From contig NZ_CP121648.1 of NCBI RefSeq assembly GCF_029714205.1, positions 868,001 through 932,000 on the forward strand: DNA of 64,000 nt. The letters are read 5' to 3'. This document shows positions 51,063-59,639 of this stretch, in pieces. Under the pieces are notes generated by a model. The model worked only from the letters and a program-made list of their open reading frames with translations, did no database searches and was not told the origin of the DNA. Position 1 is the first letter of the stretch. Each line of letters begins with the position of its first letter. The stretch is from Methylobacterium sp. CB376 (lineage in GTDB: Bacteria; Pseudomonadota; Alphaproteobacteria; Rhizobiales; Beijerinckiaceae). The translations under genes were made by a program, and so were the position numbers.

Positions 51063-53844
51063 GGCAATCGACCTCCGCGCCGTCGCGCGCGCGCTCGGCG
51101 GCGACCTCCGCAACGGGCAGGTGCTTGCCCCGGGACCCGGCCACTCGGCCGAGGACCGCTCCCTCTCCATTCGGCTGAACAAGGACGGCACCGACATCTC
51201 GGTCCATTCCTTCGCGGGCGACGATCCGATCACCTGCAAGGATTGGGTCCGGTCGCGCGCAGGGCTGCCCGCCTGGTCTCCCCACTCCAGCATCCAGCCC
51301 GCGATGCGCCTCTCGGAACGCACCCGGCAGCACCTCAACCTCAAACCCACCCACAACAGTGTGGAGGCGCCCGCCATGGAGCGCGCCATCAGCACCGCGC
51401 CCACGGCCGACGCCCACGTCCTAAGCCTCGACGATCACAGAGCCTCCCGCGAGACCATCGACGAGATCGTCGTGCCGATCCCGGCCGAGCTCCCGGCGGT
51501 CAGCTTCCGCGACAACGTCTTCGGCGACCCGACAGCCTCGTGGTCGTACCGCGACGCGCAAGGTCACCTGCTCGGCTACGTCCTGCGGTTCGACCCGCCG
51601 GGCCGGCGCAAGGTCTTCGTGCCGGTGACCGTCTGGCGGCGCGGCGGCGAGCCGCGCTGGACCCGAAAGAGTTGGCCGAAGCCGCGCCCGCTCTACGGAC
51701 TCGACAGGCTTGCAGCGAGCCCGAACGCCTCGGTCATCGTCACCGAAGGCGAGAAGGCGGCGGACGCCGCGCAGATTGTCTTCCCCAACTCGGTCGTGGT
51801 GACGAGCCCCGGCGGAGCCGAGGCGGCGGGCTCGGCGGACTGGCGCCCACTGGCCGGCCGACAGGTGATGATCTGGCCCGACGCGGATGCGCCCGGCCGC
51901 AAGTACGCGCGGACAGTCGAGGCGGAACTGACCGCCATCGGCGCGGGCACCGTCATGATGATCGACCCCGACGCGGTAACTGCGACGGCACCGTCGGGAC
52001 AGCCGCGCGACCCGGTTGAAGGCTGGGATGCGGCCGACGCCCTCGCCGAGGGGTGGGACCCGCAGCGTCTGCGCGAGGTCGCGCTATCTCACGCCGGCCG
52101 CGTCGAGCCGGCTCCGGCCTACGTCTCGTTCCACCCCTACGCGATGAACAGCGGCGGCCTCACTGTCGAGGTGATCAAGGGCCGGGGCGAGGCGCGGACC
52201 GAGGAGACGATCTGGTGCGCGGCGCCGTTCGAGGTGATCGGCCGGGCGCGCGACCCGCAGGGCCAGGGCTGGGCGCGGTGGCTGCGCTGGCGCGATCCGG
52301 ACGGACGGCGCCACGAGTACGCGGTGCCCGACGCTGCGCTTCACGGCGACGCCGGTGCGCTGGCCGCCGAACTGGCGAGCCGCGGTCTGACCGTTTCCCG
52401 CAACGGGCGCGGTCATCTCTGCGACTACCTCAACCAAGTGCGGGTGAGCGCCAGGGTCACGGTTGTGCCCCGCACCGGCTGGCACGTTGTCGGCGATCAG
52501 CAGGTGTTCGTGCTGCCGGATCAGGTTCTCGGCCAGCCTACGAACGAGACGGTAGTACTGGTCGGTGCGGCTGCGGCACCCTACTCGGCGCGAGGCACCC
52601 TCGACGGTTGGCGCCGCGGCGTCGGCCAACTCTCGGCCGGGCACGGCCGCCTCGTCCTCGCCATCGCGACTGCGCTCGCCGGCTCGCTCGTTCACCTGGT
52701 CGGCGGTGAAGGGGGTGGGCTCAACCTCTACGGCCAGTCAAGCAAAGGTAAGACCACTACGCTAAGGGCAGCGGCGAGCGTGTGGGGACGCGGCTCGGCC
52801 GATCCCGGCTTCATTCGCTCCTGGCGCGCCACCGCCAATGCCCAGGAGGCCACGGCGGCGATCGTCACCGACACGCTGCTATGCCTCGACGAGATCGGCG
52901 TGGCAGAGGGCCGGGATGCCGCGGCGGCGGTCTACCAACTCGCTTCCGGTGTCGGGAAAGGCCGAGCCGCGCGGGACGGGCACATCCGCAGCCCGATGAC
53001 GTGGCGGGTGCTGACGCTGTCCACGGGCGAGATCCCGATGGCCGCCAAGATCGCCGAGGATCGGCAGCGCCGCGCATATGCGGGACAGGCGGTGCGCCTC
53101 CTCGACATCCCGGCCGATGCGGGCCGCGGCTTCGGGGTCTTCGATCATCCGGGCGAGGAGGGTGACCCGGCCCGCCTCGCCGATGCGATCAAGAATTCGG
53201 CGCTCGGGGCATTCGGCACCGCGGGCCCCGCCTTCGTCCGTGCTCTCGTGGAGCGCGGGCTGGAAGAGACCACGAAGCTCGCGATCAGCGTCATGAACGA
53301 CTTCGTGGAGGAGCACGTCTCGGCCGAAGCGGATGGGCAGGTGCGCCGCGCCGCCTCGCGGCTCGGCCTGATAGCAGCCGCAGGCGAACTGGCGCGCGCC
53401 TTCAACATCGTCCCGTGGTCCGAGGGCGAGGCTGAGGCCGCTGCCGCGAAGGCGCTGGCGGACTGGATCGGAACCCGAGGCGGCTCTGAACCAGCCGAGG
53501 TGCGCGAGAGCATCGCCAAGGTGCGCCAGTTCTTCGAGGCGCACGGTGATACGCGCTTCGAGCAAATCGGAGACGTGGAGGCCCGGCCGGTCACCAATCG
53601 GGTCGGCTGGCGCAAGGGCCACGGCGAGGAGCGGGTCTGGCTGGTGTTGCCGGAGTCGTGGAAGAATGAGGTGTGCGCCGGGCTCGACCCGGTGGCGACC
53701 GCCCGGGTGCTGGCCGAGCGTGGCATGCTGCGGCCCGACCGCCAGGGCAAGTTCCAGCGCATGGAGCGCACGCCTGTCAGCCCGCAGCCGATCCGGGTCT
53801 ACGTCGTGCTGCCGACCATCTTCGACGGGGGCTCCGATGCGTGA
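51052..53844 (+). CDS. Toprim-DUF927 primase/helicase-like protein
   Basis: Large protein of 930 residues from GTG 51052, with AGGAGG upstream. The N-terminal ~200 residues resemble a phage/plasmid primase lead-in (GPGHSAEDRSLSIRL). A Toprim fold follows, with TEGEKAAD (from 231) and the acidic pair in WPDADAPG (from 275). The C-terminal DUF927 helicase has Walker A GQSSKGKTT (561-569), Walker B LCLDEIG (610-616) and an arginine-finger region EDRQRRAYAG. It probably primes and unwinds DNA for the element's own replication. It is the largest gene of the element. Confidence 0.85.
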   Translation: MRAEAIDLRAVARALGGDLRNGQVLAPGPGHSAEDRSLSIRLNKDGTDISVHSFAGDDPITCKDWVRSRAGLPAWSPHSSIQPAMRLSERTRQHLNLKPTHNSVEAPAMERAISTAPTADAHVLSLDDHRASRETIDEIVVPIPAELPAVSFRDNVFGDPTASWSYRDAQGHLLGYVLRFDPPGRRKVFVPVTVWRRGGEPRWTRKSWPKPRPLYGLDRLAASPNASVIVTEGEKAADAAQIVFPNSVVVTSPGGAEAAGSADWRPLAGRQVMIWPDADAPGRKYARTVEAELTAIGAGTVMMIDPDAVTATAPSGQPRDPVEGWDAADALAEGWDPQRLREVALSHAGRVEPAPAYVSFHPYAMNSGGLTVEVIKGRGEARTEETIWCAAPFEVIGRARDPQGQGWARWLRWRDPDGRRHEYAVPDAALHGDAGALAAELASRGLTVSRNGRGHLCDYLNQVRVSARVTVVPRTGWHVVGDQQVFVLPDQVLGQPTNETVVLVGAAAAPYSARGTLDGWRRGVGQLSAGHGRLVLAIATALAGSLVHLVGGEGGGLNLYGQSSKGKTTTLRAAASVWGRGSADPGFIRSWRATANAQEATAAIVTDTLLCLDEIGVAEGRDAAAAVYQLASGVGKGRAARDGHIRSPMTWRVLTLSTGEIPMAAKIAEDRQRRAYAGQAVRLLDIPADAGRGFGVFDHPGEEGDPARLADAIKNSALGAFGTAGPAFVRALVERGLEETTKLAISVMNDFVEEHVSAEADGQVRRAASRLGLIAAAGELARAFNIVPWSEGEAEAAAAKALADWIGTRGGSEPAEVRESIAKVRQFFEAHGDTRFEQIGDVEARPVTNRVGWRKGHGEERVWLVLPESWKNEVCAGLDPVATARVLAERGMLRPDRQGKFQRMERTPVSPQPIRVYVVLPTIFDGGSDA

Positions 53845-54289
53845 GGAAACCCTCCGTCGACTGCGCGAGATCAGCCCTTCCCTTTCTGCCACGAAAACCG
53901 GTGCTACAGGTGCTACAGGCCGTGTTTCACTGGGTCGCAGCACCTTGTTGCACCGGCCGTGTCGCGTGAGTGCGCCAAAAATCACCGAGCGGATTCAGGC
54001 GTGTAGCACCGTTGCACCTGTATCACCGCAAAAACAGGAAGGTGGTGGGATCCGTAGCACCGGAGCACGTGCAACGGGCGGTGCAACGGCGCATTCGGAG
54101 TCGGTGCAACAGGTGCGAAGAGCCGATCCGGTCGCCCTGGAGGACTGGCTCGCAGCTTTTGATGAGCGCGCTGCCACCCTGGAGTTCGACGGCGGCCACG
54201 GTCGTGTTGCAGCCGAGCGCTTTGCTCTCACCGAAACCGAAGCAGCGTTGGGCAAGCGCCCTGTTCAAGCGAGCAAAGGGGAGGAGTAG
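53837..54289 (+). CDS. Hypothetical protein following the primase
   Basis: About 150 residues from ATG 53837, which overlaps the primase stop. The N-terminal half is Ser/Thr/Gly-rich and low complexity (SATKTGATGATGRVSLG). The C-terminal half has DPVALEDWLAAFDERAATLE and FALTETEAALGKRP, which look helical. No family is recognised. It may be an accessory replication or regulatory protein of the element. Confidence 0.5.
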   Translation: MREETLRRLREISPSLSATKTGATGATGRVSLGRSTLLHRPCRVSAPKITERIQACSTVAPVSPQKQEGGGIRSTGARATGGATAHSESVQQVRRADPVALEDWLAAFDERAATLEFDGGHGRVAAERFALTETEAALGKRPVQASKGEE

Positions 54290-54292
54290 CGC

Positions 54293-54496
54293 ATGCCGCG
54301 ACGGCGCGCCGCTGTGACTCAAGCCGATGTCGCCCGCGCGATCCGGGCAATGCAGGACGCCGGACTGCCAGTGGTTCGCGTGGTGGTGCACGCCGACGGC
54401 GTAGCGATCGAGACGGCCCAGGAAGGCGACCCGATGAAACCGGTTGCCCTGCTGGACGACGGCCCCGATGCTGAGAGGGAAGAGATCATCCTGTGA
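54293..54496 (+). CDS. Small protein upstream of the integrase
   Basis: A 67-residue protein from ATG 54293: PRRRAAVTQADVARAIRAMQ, then GLPVVRVVVHADGVAIE and an acidic tail DDGPDAEREEIIL. Proteins of this size and pattern often sit directly before tyrosine integrases in alphaproteobacterial islands; an excisionase-like role is possible but not shown. Its stop overlaps the integrase GTG. Confidence 0.55.
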   Translation: MPRRRAAVTQADVARAIRAMQDAGLPVVRVVVHADGVAIETAQEGDPMKPVALLDDGPDAEREEIIL

Positions 54497-55650
54497 TCGC
54501 CACCATGCCGCGTCCGCGCCCGCCGCACCTCGTCCGCGAGACCACCCGCCATGGAGGTGTCGTCTGGTACGTGCGGGTCGGGCAGGGCAAGCGGACCCGC
54601 ATGCGCGAGGCTTATGGCACCGAGGCGTTCTGGCGCGACTACCGCCTCGCCGTTGAGGGCAAGCCCACCGAGGCGCCGAAGGCCGCCGCGACAGGTACGC
54701 TGTCCTGGCTCATCGGAAAGTACGTCGAGAGCGCGGAATGGTCGGACCTGAGCGCCGCGACTCGCAAGCAGCGGCACGCTGTTTACCGCGCCATCGAGGA
54801 GACTGCCGGCACAAAGCCCGCGAAGCTCGTCGACAAGGCCTCGATCCTCGCCGGGCGAGACCGGCGCCGCGACCGGCCGCATGCGGCCAATAACTTCCTG
54901 AAGGCGATGCGCGGCCTGTTCGGCTGGGCCGTCGACCGAGACTACCTGACGATCAATCCGACGCTCGGGGTCAAGTTGCTCACGGGCGACAACGATGATG
55001 CGGGCTTCCACGCTTGGACGGAGGAGGAGTTGGCGCGCTTCGAATCACGCTGGCCTATCGGCACCCGCCAACGTCTCGCCTTCGACCTCCTGCTCTACAC
55101 CGGGCTCCGGCGCGGCGACGCGGTGCGGCTCGGCCGCCAGCACGTGCGCGGGCAGGAGTTCTCGATCCGCACGGAGAAAACCGGCGCGGTGGTGACGCGC
55201 CCGGTCCTGCTGCCGCTCGCCCAGTCGATCACCGCGACAAAGACCGGCGGCCTCGCCTTCATCTGCACCGAGCGTGGCACGCCTTTCACGAAGGAGAGCT
55301 TCGGGACGTGGTTCAAGAAGGTCTGTCGGGAAGCTGGGGTGCCCGGCTCCTCGCACGGCTTGCGCAAGGCCGGAGCGCGGCGCGCGGCCGAAGCCGGCGC
55401 AACCGAGGCACAGCTCAACGCGCTGTTTGGGTGGGCGCCGGGCAGCCGGGAGAGCGCGACCTACACGCGGACGGCGGACAACGCGCGGCTCGCGAGAGAG
55501 GCGCCGATCTATGTTCCGGCCGAACGTTCGGACAACAAAAAATCCCGCACCGGTGTCCAAGGTGCGGGATCAATCCCGGAAAAACGAGGAGCATCAACAG
55601 CTTGGAAAACTGTTGGTGCCCAGGAGAGGACTATACGCTTAAGCCTCTGA
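54493..55650 (+). CDS. Tyrosine integrase of the left element
   Basis: Site-specific recombinase of up to 385 residues. Catalytic residues are Arg206 (TGLRRGDA), H288-x-x-R291 (HGLRK), Trp314 in place of the usual His (FGWAPG) and Tyr324 (TYTRTADN). The core ends at about residue 345; the remaining ~40 codons run through a minus-strand terminator hairpin (55543-55569) and an attachment-site copy (55612-55632), so the natural C-terminus may have been rewritten by integration. GTG 54493 overlaps the previous gene; ATG 54505 is an alternative. Confidence 0.85.
   Translation: MIATMPRPRPPHLVRETTRHGGVVWYVRVGQGKRTRMREAYGTEAFWRDYRLAVEGKPTEAPKAAATGTLSWLIGKYVESAEWSDLSAATRKQRHAVYRAIEETAGTKPAKLVDKASILAGRDRRRDRPHAANNFLKAMRGLFGWAVDRDYLTINPTLGVKLLTGDNDDAGFHAWTEEELARFESRWPIGTRQRLAFDLLLYTGLRRGDAVRLGRQHVRGQEFSIRTEKTGAVVTRPVLLPLAQSITATKTGGLAFICTERGTPFTKESFGTWFKKVCREAGVPGSSHGLRKAGARRAAEAGATEAQLNALFGWAPGSRESATYTRTADNARLAREAPIYVPAERSDNKKSRTGVQGAGSIPEKRGASTAWKTVGAQERTIRLSL
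55543..55569 (-). terminator. Intrinsic terminator on the minus strand
   Basis: TCCCGCACC and GGTGCGGGA form a perfect 9-bp stem with a 9-base loop. Reading the minus strand, the stem is followed by TTTTTTG. It would end transcripts of the minus-strand HNH gene, yet it lies inside the 3' end of the plus-strand integrase gene. Confidence 0.75.
55612..55632. repeat. Attachment-site copy (att), left end of the right island
   Basis: These 21 bases are identical to 62476-62496, which cover the 3' end of tRNA-Leu. Identity stops on both sides. The site is preceded by the inverted repeat CAACAG...CTGTTG (55595-55600 / 55610-55615), whose right arm enters the core. It marks the end of the tRNA-borne island and lies where the neighbouring element begins. 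Confidence 0.85.
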
Positions 55651-55757
55651 AGCATTGATATGTAAGGGTTTTTCGGCCGCTGCTGGCGAGAACGTTGAAC
55701 ACCTAGGTTGAGCACGGGAAGTGGCGCCAGGCAAGTGGCATAGCGTGAGGGATTGCC

Positions 55758-56264
55758 TCAGCTTATCGAGCAATCCGCCGATGGATGGCCATCCAGCATC
55801 TCGGACCGGGCCGCGACGCCGCGGCAAACCTCAATGACAGCTTGCTTGTCAGCATGCTTCATCAAACTGTTTAGCAGTTGACAAACAAGTTGGATGTTGC
55901 CCACCTGGTAAGTCCCTCCCTTGGCAATCGGAATTATGCAATCGATGCTCGCGTTGAATGGGAAGTATGCCCCCTTCTCAGCTCTGCATGTAAGAGGCAC
56001 ACCACTCATAGCGCAACGCCCACCCTGTTCTCTCCATAGTTCTTTCAAATATTCCCTGCTTAACGCCGACCTTGATTTACCCTCAATATTATTGTTCTTA
56101 TAAAGCAAACGATTGAGATAGAGATCCAGATTACCATCTATCCGTGCATATTGATTGGAGGTACTGCGATTTGGCTCACCTCTACATTTCACACTGCAGA
56201 ACTTCTGTGAGGTGCGAGCAGAGCTGAACGATGAGCTGCATCTAAGACAAACGTGCTGCGGCAA
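55758..56264 (-). CDS. HNH-type endonuclease-like protein
   Basis: Protein of 168 residues. An N-terminal zinc finger (Cys6, Cys9, Cys23, Cys27) is followed by an HNH-like core: GGRCAMSGVPLTC, then NASIDCIIPIAKGG and YQVGNIQLVCQLLNSLMKH. The usual His of the first HNH strand appears changed (SIDCI rather than ..DHI), so activity is uncertain. The gene is noticeably AT-rich compared with the flanking chromosome. It is the last minus-strand gene of the island and is followed by the terminator at 55543-55569. Confidence 0.7.
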   Translation of the reverse strand: MPQHVCLRCSSSFSSARTSQKFCSVKCRGEPNRSTSNQYARIDGNLDLYLNRLLYKNNNIEGKSRSALSREYLKELWREQGGRCAMSGVPLTCRAEKGAYFPFNASIDCIIPIAKGGTYQVGNIQLVCQLLNSLMKHADKQAVIEVCRGVAARSEMLDGHPSADCSIS

Positions 56265-56351
56265 CTATGCCTCCTAATCCTAGAACTGCCTGCCAGGCGA
56301 AGAGCAGCTAAGGGTGTACATTCTGCACACCCTAGGGAGTGTACAGGTAGG

Positions 56352-57197
56352 TCAGAAGTCGGAGTCCTCATCTTCATCATCAGGCTCATCAACGAAGCCA
56401 GCAAGCTCCTGATGCAGGTCATTCAGCTTCCGACCGAAGTACGCCGCAAGCGCCATCGCAGCAATCTCAGGGTTCGTGGACAGTTTGTTGCCGAACTCTT
56501 TCTGAAGCCTGTCTGCGTACTGGTCCGCCTGAGCCTGCTTCCATTCTTCAATCGCCTCATTGGACATGATGGCTGCACTTTCGCCCTTAGAGACGTTGAA
56601 CGCTTGCCACCAGAGAGGATGGTCGGCTGCATCAGCACCCAACTGCCTCTTGACCTTCCGCATGGTAGCGACCTGAGAAGACGAAACACCAGCAGCAGCT
56701 GCTGTATCCGCCTTGCTATAAAGACCCATCAGAACAAGACGCCATGCATAGTTCTGACGCTCTAGAGAGGTCATGGGGAGTTTGGCCCTGGAGTTGGCCT
56801 TACCGCTCTCAAGGACAGCCTCATCCAGGGTGCCACCGAAGTACCTTACTGGGATACCTGATGTCTTCTCAGCAATTCTATACGCCTCATAACGGTGATG
56901 ACCATCGATGAGGTATATGTCACCTCCGACACGGATGACAGTCAGAGGCTCAAGCACGTCGAACAATTTGATAGCTCGTACCAAATCGCTGATGTGCTTC
57001 TCACTGGTGCCACGCTGTTGAAAGAGGTCAGGCTCTAGCTTGATGCCATCCAGCGGAAGTTCTGATGGCATCGCCTTAGGCATCACCTCAGCAGCAGCCT
57101 TCTCCTTCAACTTCTTCAGAAGGATGGCAGCCTCAAGCTCCCGAACAGGTTCAGACGGGCTCACGGTGGCGTGCTCTGCCATTGCCTCACTCATCAC
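56352..57197 (-). CDS. ParB/Sulfiredoxin-fold domain protein
   Basis: Protein of 281 residues. The N-terminal half has the ParB/Srx signature LEPLTVIRVGGDIYLIDGHH followed by RYEAYRIAE, with SRAKLPMTSLERQNYAWRLV downstream. A possible HTH (ADTAAAAGVSSSQVATMRKV) follows, and the C-terminus is acidic (DEPDDEDEDSDF). Related domains occur in partition proteins, nucleases and nucleotide-binding regulators. ATG 57197 overlaps the stop of the gene upstream (57194-57862), so the two are coupled. No ParA partner is seen, so chromosome partition is unlikely. Confidence 0.78.
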   Translation of the reverse strand: MMSEAMAEHATVSPSEPVRELEAAILLKKLKEKAAAEVMPKAMPSELPLDGIKLEPDLFQQRGTSEKHISDLVRAIKLFDVLEPLTVIRVGGDIYLIDGHHRYEAYRIAEKTSGIPVRYFGGTLDEAVLESGKANSRAKLPMTSLERQNYAWRLVLMGLYSKADTAAAAGVSSSQVATMRKVKRQLGADAADHPLWWQAFNVSKGESAAIMSNEAIEEWKQAQADQYADRLQKEFGNKLSTNPEIAAMALAAYFGRKLNDLHQELAGFVDEPDDEDEDSDF

Positions 57198-57862
57198 CGC
57201 AGTTCCTCAAGGGACTTGTAGAAGTCTTGACGAGCGCTCTCCCGCTCCTGTCTGTCCTTCTCCTCAAGTCTCGCCATATGCGTCCCTGCGCCCCCGAAGG
57301 CCTCTGCAAGCCACTGCCCCATCACAACGATGGCCCGTGGCGGCACCTCCCTATAGACGCGCTTCATCGTCCCGCTCTCGTCATCCCAGTAGGTCCCAAC
57401 GTTCATGTCCGTGAGGCCTCGAACCCTCCTGACAAGCTGCGCCCGGAAGCCAGCGTCAGACCGGAACCGTCTAGGCTCCGCCTCCAGCAGGAGGAACATG
57501 GCCAGAGCCGTCTCAACGACCGCCTTGGGCTCCACATCGGCCGCCAGCTTCAGCACCTCCTGCGCAGCCCGCCTCTCGAAGGCGTAGCCCACCTGCCCCC
57601 GGTGGTAGCCGTCCACGATGCCCTGAGCGTGGCTGACGATGGTGGCCCAGCGTGCCTCCAGTTGGCCCCACAAGGGGCTCTCCTTGTTCTTCTCGACACG
57701 AGCCCTCACGAGGCGCCTGTACGAGCCCAGGACGGCCTCCGTAACGCCCACCTGGTCAACCGCGCCATGCCTGCGTAGACGCGCCTTATGGGCCTTGCAG
57801 TAAAGACTGAACCGTGACGCAGCCGGGGATGAACAACCCGGTGCGCGGCATACCCTCGACAT
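57194..57862 (-). CDS. Unknown protein with an N-terminal Cys/His cluster
   Basis: About 222 residues from ATG 57862, which has AGGAG five bases upstream; the longer frame to 57988 is less likely. The N-terminus CRAPGCSSPAASRFSLYCKA, then HKARLRRHG, holds CxxxxC...CxxH spacing that could bind zinc. The rest is helical with AVVETALAMFLLLEAEPRRF and VPPRAIVVMGQWLAEAFGG. It is translationally coupled to the ParB-like gene, so the pair probably forms one system. No family is recognised. Confidence 0.6.
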   Translation of the reverse strand: MSRVCRAPGCSSPAASRFSLYCKAHKARLRRHGAVDQVGVTEAVLGSYRRLVRARVEKNKESPLWGQLEARWATIVSHAQGIVDGYHRGQVGYAFERRAAQEVLKLAADVEPKAVVETALAMFLLLEAEPRRFRSDAGFRAQLVRRVRGLTDMNVGTYWDDESGTMKRVYREVPPRAIVVMGQWLAEAFGGAGTHMARLEEKDRQERESARQDFYKSLEELR

Positions 57863-58068
57863 CCGCACTCCTGAGATTAGTGACCGTACCATGAGAGACA
57901 GTGAGAGAATAATAACAGGCATGTGAGGCTTATTAGAGGCTTCCAAGCGACCAATACCTCTTATTATCTTGCCACAGCATGACGCCAATCATTGAAAAGG
58001 CCTGATGTGTCGTTCTCAGGCGTCGGAGAGCCGCGTCCATCTTCCATCTGGCGGACTCAAAGCCGCCA

Positions 58069-58626
58069 TCACGCAGCTTTCGGGTTCAACGCCCGGTGCA
58101 CTGACATGCGGCTGATGCCGAGTTCCTTGGCGATGGCAGACGGGCCCATTCCGGTGGCGTGAAGCTCTCTGACCTTCTCAGCAGGCACCGATGTAGGGCG
58201 CCCCTTGCCGGCATAGACCCCAGCAGCCTTGGCTTTGGCAATGCCCTCAAGCTGCCGCTCCCTGCGAAGGTTCGTCTCAAACTCCGCGAAGACCCCGAGC
58301 ATCTGAAGGAAGCACCGTCCCGCAGCCGTGGACGTGTCGATGGGCTGCTCAGTGGCCCTCAGAGCCACGCCCTTGGCCTCAAGCTGGCGGACGATGGCTG
58401 CGAGGTCAGCGATGGACCGTGCCAGCCGGTCGATGCGAGTGACCACGATGGCATCCCCCTTCCGGGCGAATTCCATCAGGGTCTGAAGCTCAGTCCTGCC
58501 CTCCGTGCTGGTGCCTGACCGCTTCTCGGAGCGGATGACCTCACACCCTGCGGCCCTCAGGGCTTCCTCCTGGAGGCTGAGGTCTTGGTCGGTGGTGCTG
58601 ACACGGGCGTAACCGTAGACGGCCAT
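58069..58626 (-). CDS. Serine recombinase (resolvase/invertase family)
   Basis: Small serine recombinase of 185 residues. The catalytic Ser is Ser10 in YARVSTTDQD; other conserved segments are VVTRIDRLARSIADL (Arg residues of the active site) and AEFETNLRRERQLEGIAKAK. A C-terminal HTH (GMGPSAIAKELGISRMSVHR) binds DNA. The length is normal for Tn3-type resolvases or invertases. It lies in the middle of the island; it could resolve multimers or invert a segment, or be a remnant of an inserted transposon. No flanking inverted repeats were identified. Confidence 0.88.
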   Translation of the reverse strand: MAVYGYARVSTTDQDLSLQEEALRAAGCEVIRSEKRSGTSTEGRTELQTLMEFARKGDAIVVTRIDRLARSIADLAAIVRQLEAKGVALRATEQPIDTSTAAGRCFLQMLGVFAEFETNLRRERQLEGIAKAKAAGVYAGKGRPTSVPAEKVRELHATGMGPSAIAKELGISRMSVHRALNPKAA

Positions 58627-58792
58627 CGAAGTGCGTCTTGTCTCATAACGGTCTAGACCATGCGACAGTGCTGTACCAAAACCTGGAAGTCAACCCTTAT
58701 ATGACGCCATCGGGTGTAACAGAGCTGTGTACCTCAGCGGTAAACCCTTCTGGTACGACGAAGCGGCTAGGAAGCAGGGAGCCGGACCCTAC

Positions 58793-58987
58793 TCAGCAGC
58801 CTGCCTCAGCGTGGGGGGCGTGCTGTCTCTCAATCTCCGCCCGAACGCACTGGACGCAGCCTATCAGGCGACGTTGCTCGACCATCAAATCTCGGCCCTT
58901 ACTGCGAAGCTCCTGCGCCTCCCTGCATAGCTCTCGGGCTTCACGGATGACACAAGCGGCACGGAAGTGGAGATCTTCATCAGGCAT
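58793..58987 (-). CDS. Possible small helical protein
   Basis: About 64 residues from ATG 58987: PDEDLHFRAACVIREARELC, then REAQELRSKGRDLMVEQRRL, then IGCVQCVRAEIE. It is strongly helical with heptad-like Leu/Arg spacing and a CxxC. An earlier ATG at 59023 is in frame. The Shine-Dalgarno sequence is weak, so this is tentative. The remaining sequence between 58627 and 59247 holds no other supported gene. Confidence 0.3.
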   Translation of the reverse strand: MPDEDLHFRAACVIREARELCREAQELRSKGRDLMVEQRRLIGCVQCVRAEIERQHAPHAEAGC

Positions 58988-59247
58988 GGCTCTGTGGATG
59001 AGGCGATGACATCGTTGCCTCAATCACCTGTGTTGATGGCGCACGGTGATGCAGTCCACCCCTGGCGACATCGGGAGACCCCCACGGGGGACTTCAGGCC
59101 AACGCTCGTCTGTCGACGCCGTCTCAGGTATCTGCCACGAACATTTGGGCCCTCTGCCTTCACCGCTCGCTTGCTTGGGGGGGGGGCGGGTAGCCGGGAC
59201 CTCTGAACGGCCGTCTACGGTCAACCCTGGCGGATTTAAAGGGCCAT

Positions 59248-59376
59248 CTAGTGTTGGGGGTGCCTACTCTCCCCCATTAGATGCTCTGTTATAGCCATCA
59301 TCAACTCAGATGACTTAATCTCCTCGATTAAGCGTCTGAGTTCGGCCAGCTCCTCAGGAGACGCTGGGAGGGACAT
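59248..59376 (-). CDS. Possible 42-residue protein
   Basis: ATG 59376 opens MSLPASPEELAELRRLIEEI, then KSSELMMAITEHLMGE, ending at TAG 59248. The sequence is an amphipathic helix of protein-like composition; an in-frame ATG at 59388 would extend it by four residues. It is the first of two 42-codon frames in tandem on the same strand. Confidence 0.4.
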   Translation of the reverse strand: MSLPASPEELAELRRLIEEIKSSELMMAITEHLMGESRHPQH

Positions 59377-59415
59377 AGTGCCTGCCATCTCGGCTATCAG
59401 TTTAGCTCGAAGTAT

Positions 59416-59544
59416 CTATCGGCTGATAGCTTCCTTCACATCAGCATCTACAGGCCCTTGCTCATGTAAGATGTCCCAGTAGATCGCCATCAGATCTATG
59501 AGTCGGCGAGCGAGATGCGTGAGTTTAGATGGGGTGAGATGCAT
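59416..59544 (-). CDS. Possible 42-residue protein
   Basis: ATG 59544 opens MHLTPSKLTHLARRLIDLMA, then IYWDILHEQGPVDADVKEAI, ending at TAG 59416. The composition is protein-like with a helix followed by a short turn. The spacing to the next frame is 39 bases. The Shine-Dalgarno sequence is weak. Confidence 0.4.
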   Translation of the reverse strand: MHLTPSKLTHLARRLIDLMAIYWDILHEQGPVDADVKEAISR

Positions 59545-59639
59545 CGTGAGCTTAATTGCGCCGCTTGAAGGTTAAACCCAGACCCGCAATGCGAGTCGGC
59601 CTAGATATGGCAGATAGCTACTCTGGTTCAACAACACGC

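Noticed and set aside
50986..51417. Minus-strand frames overlapping the primase start
   Set aside because: Composition is Arg/Gly/Ala-rich and the plus strand is clearly coding.
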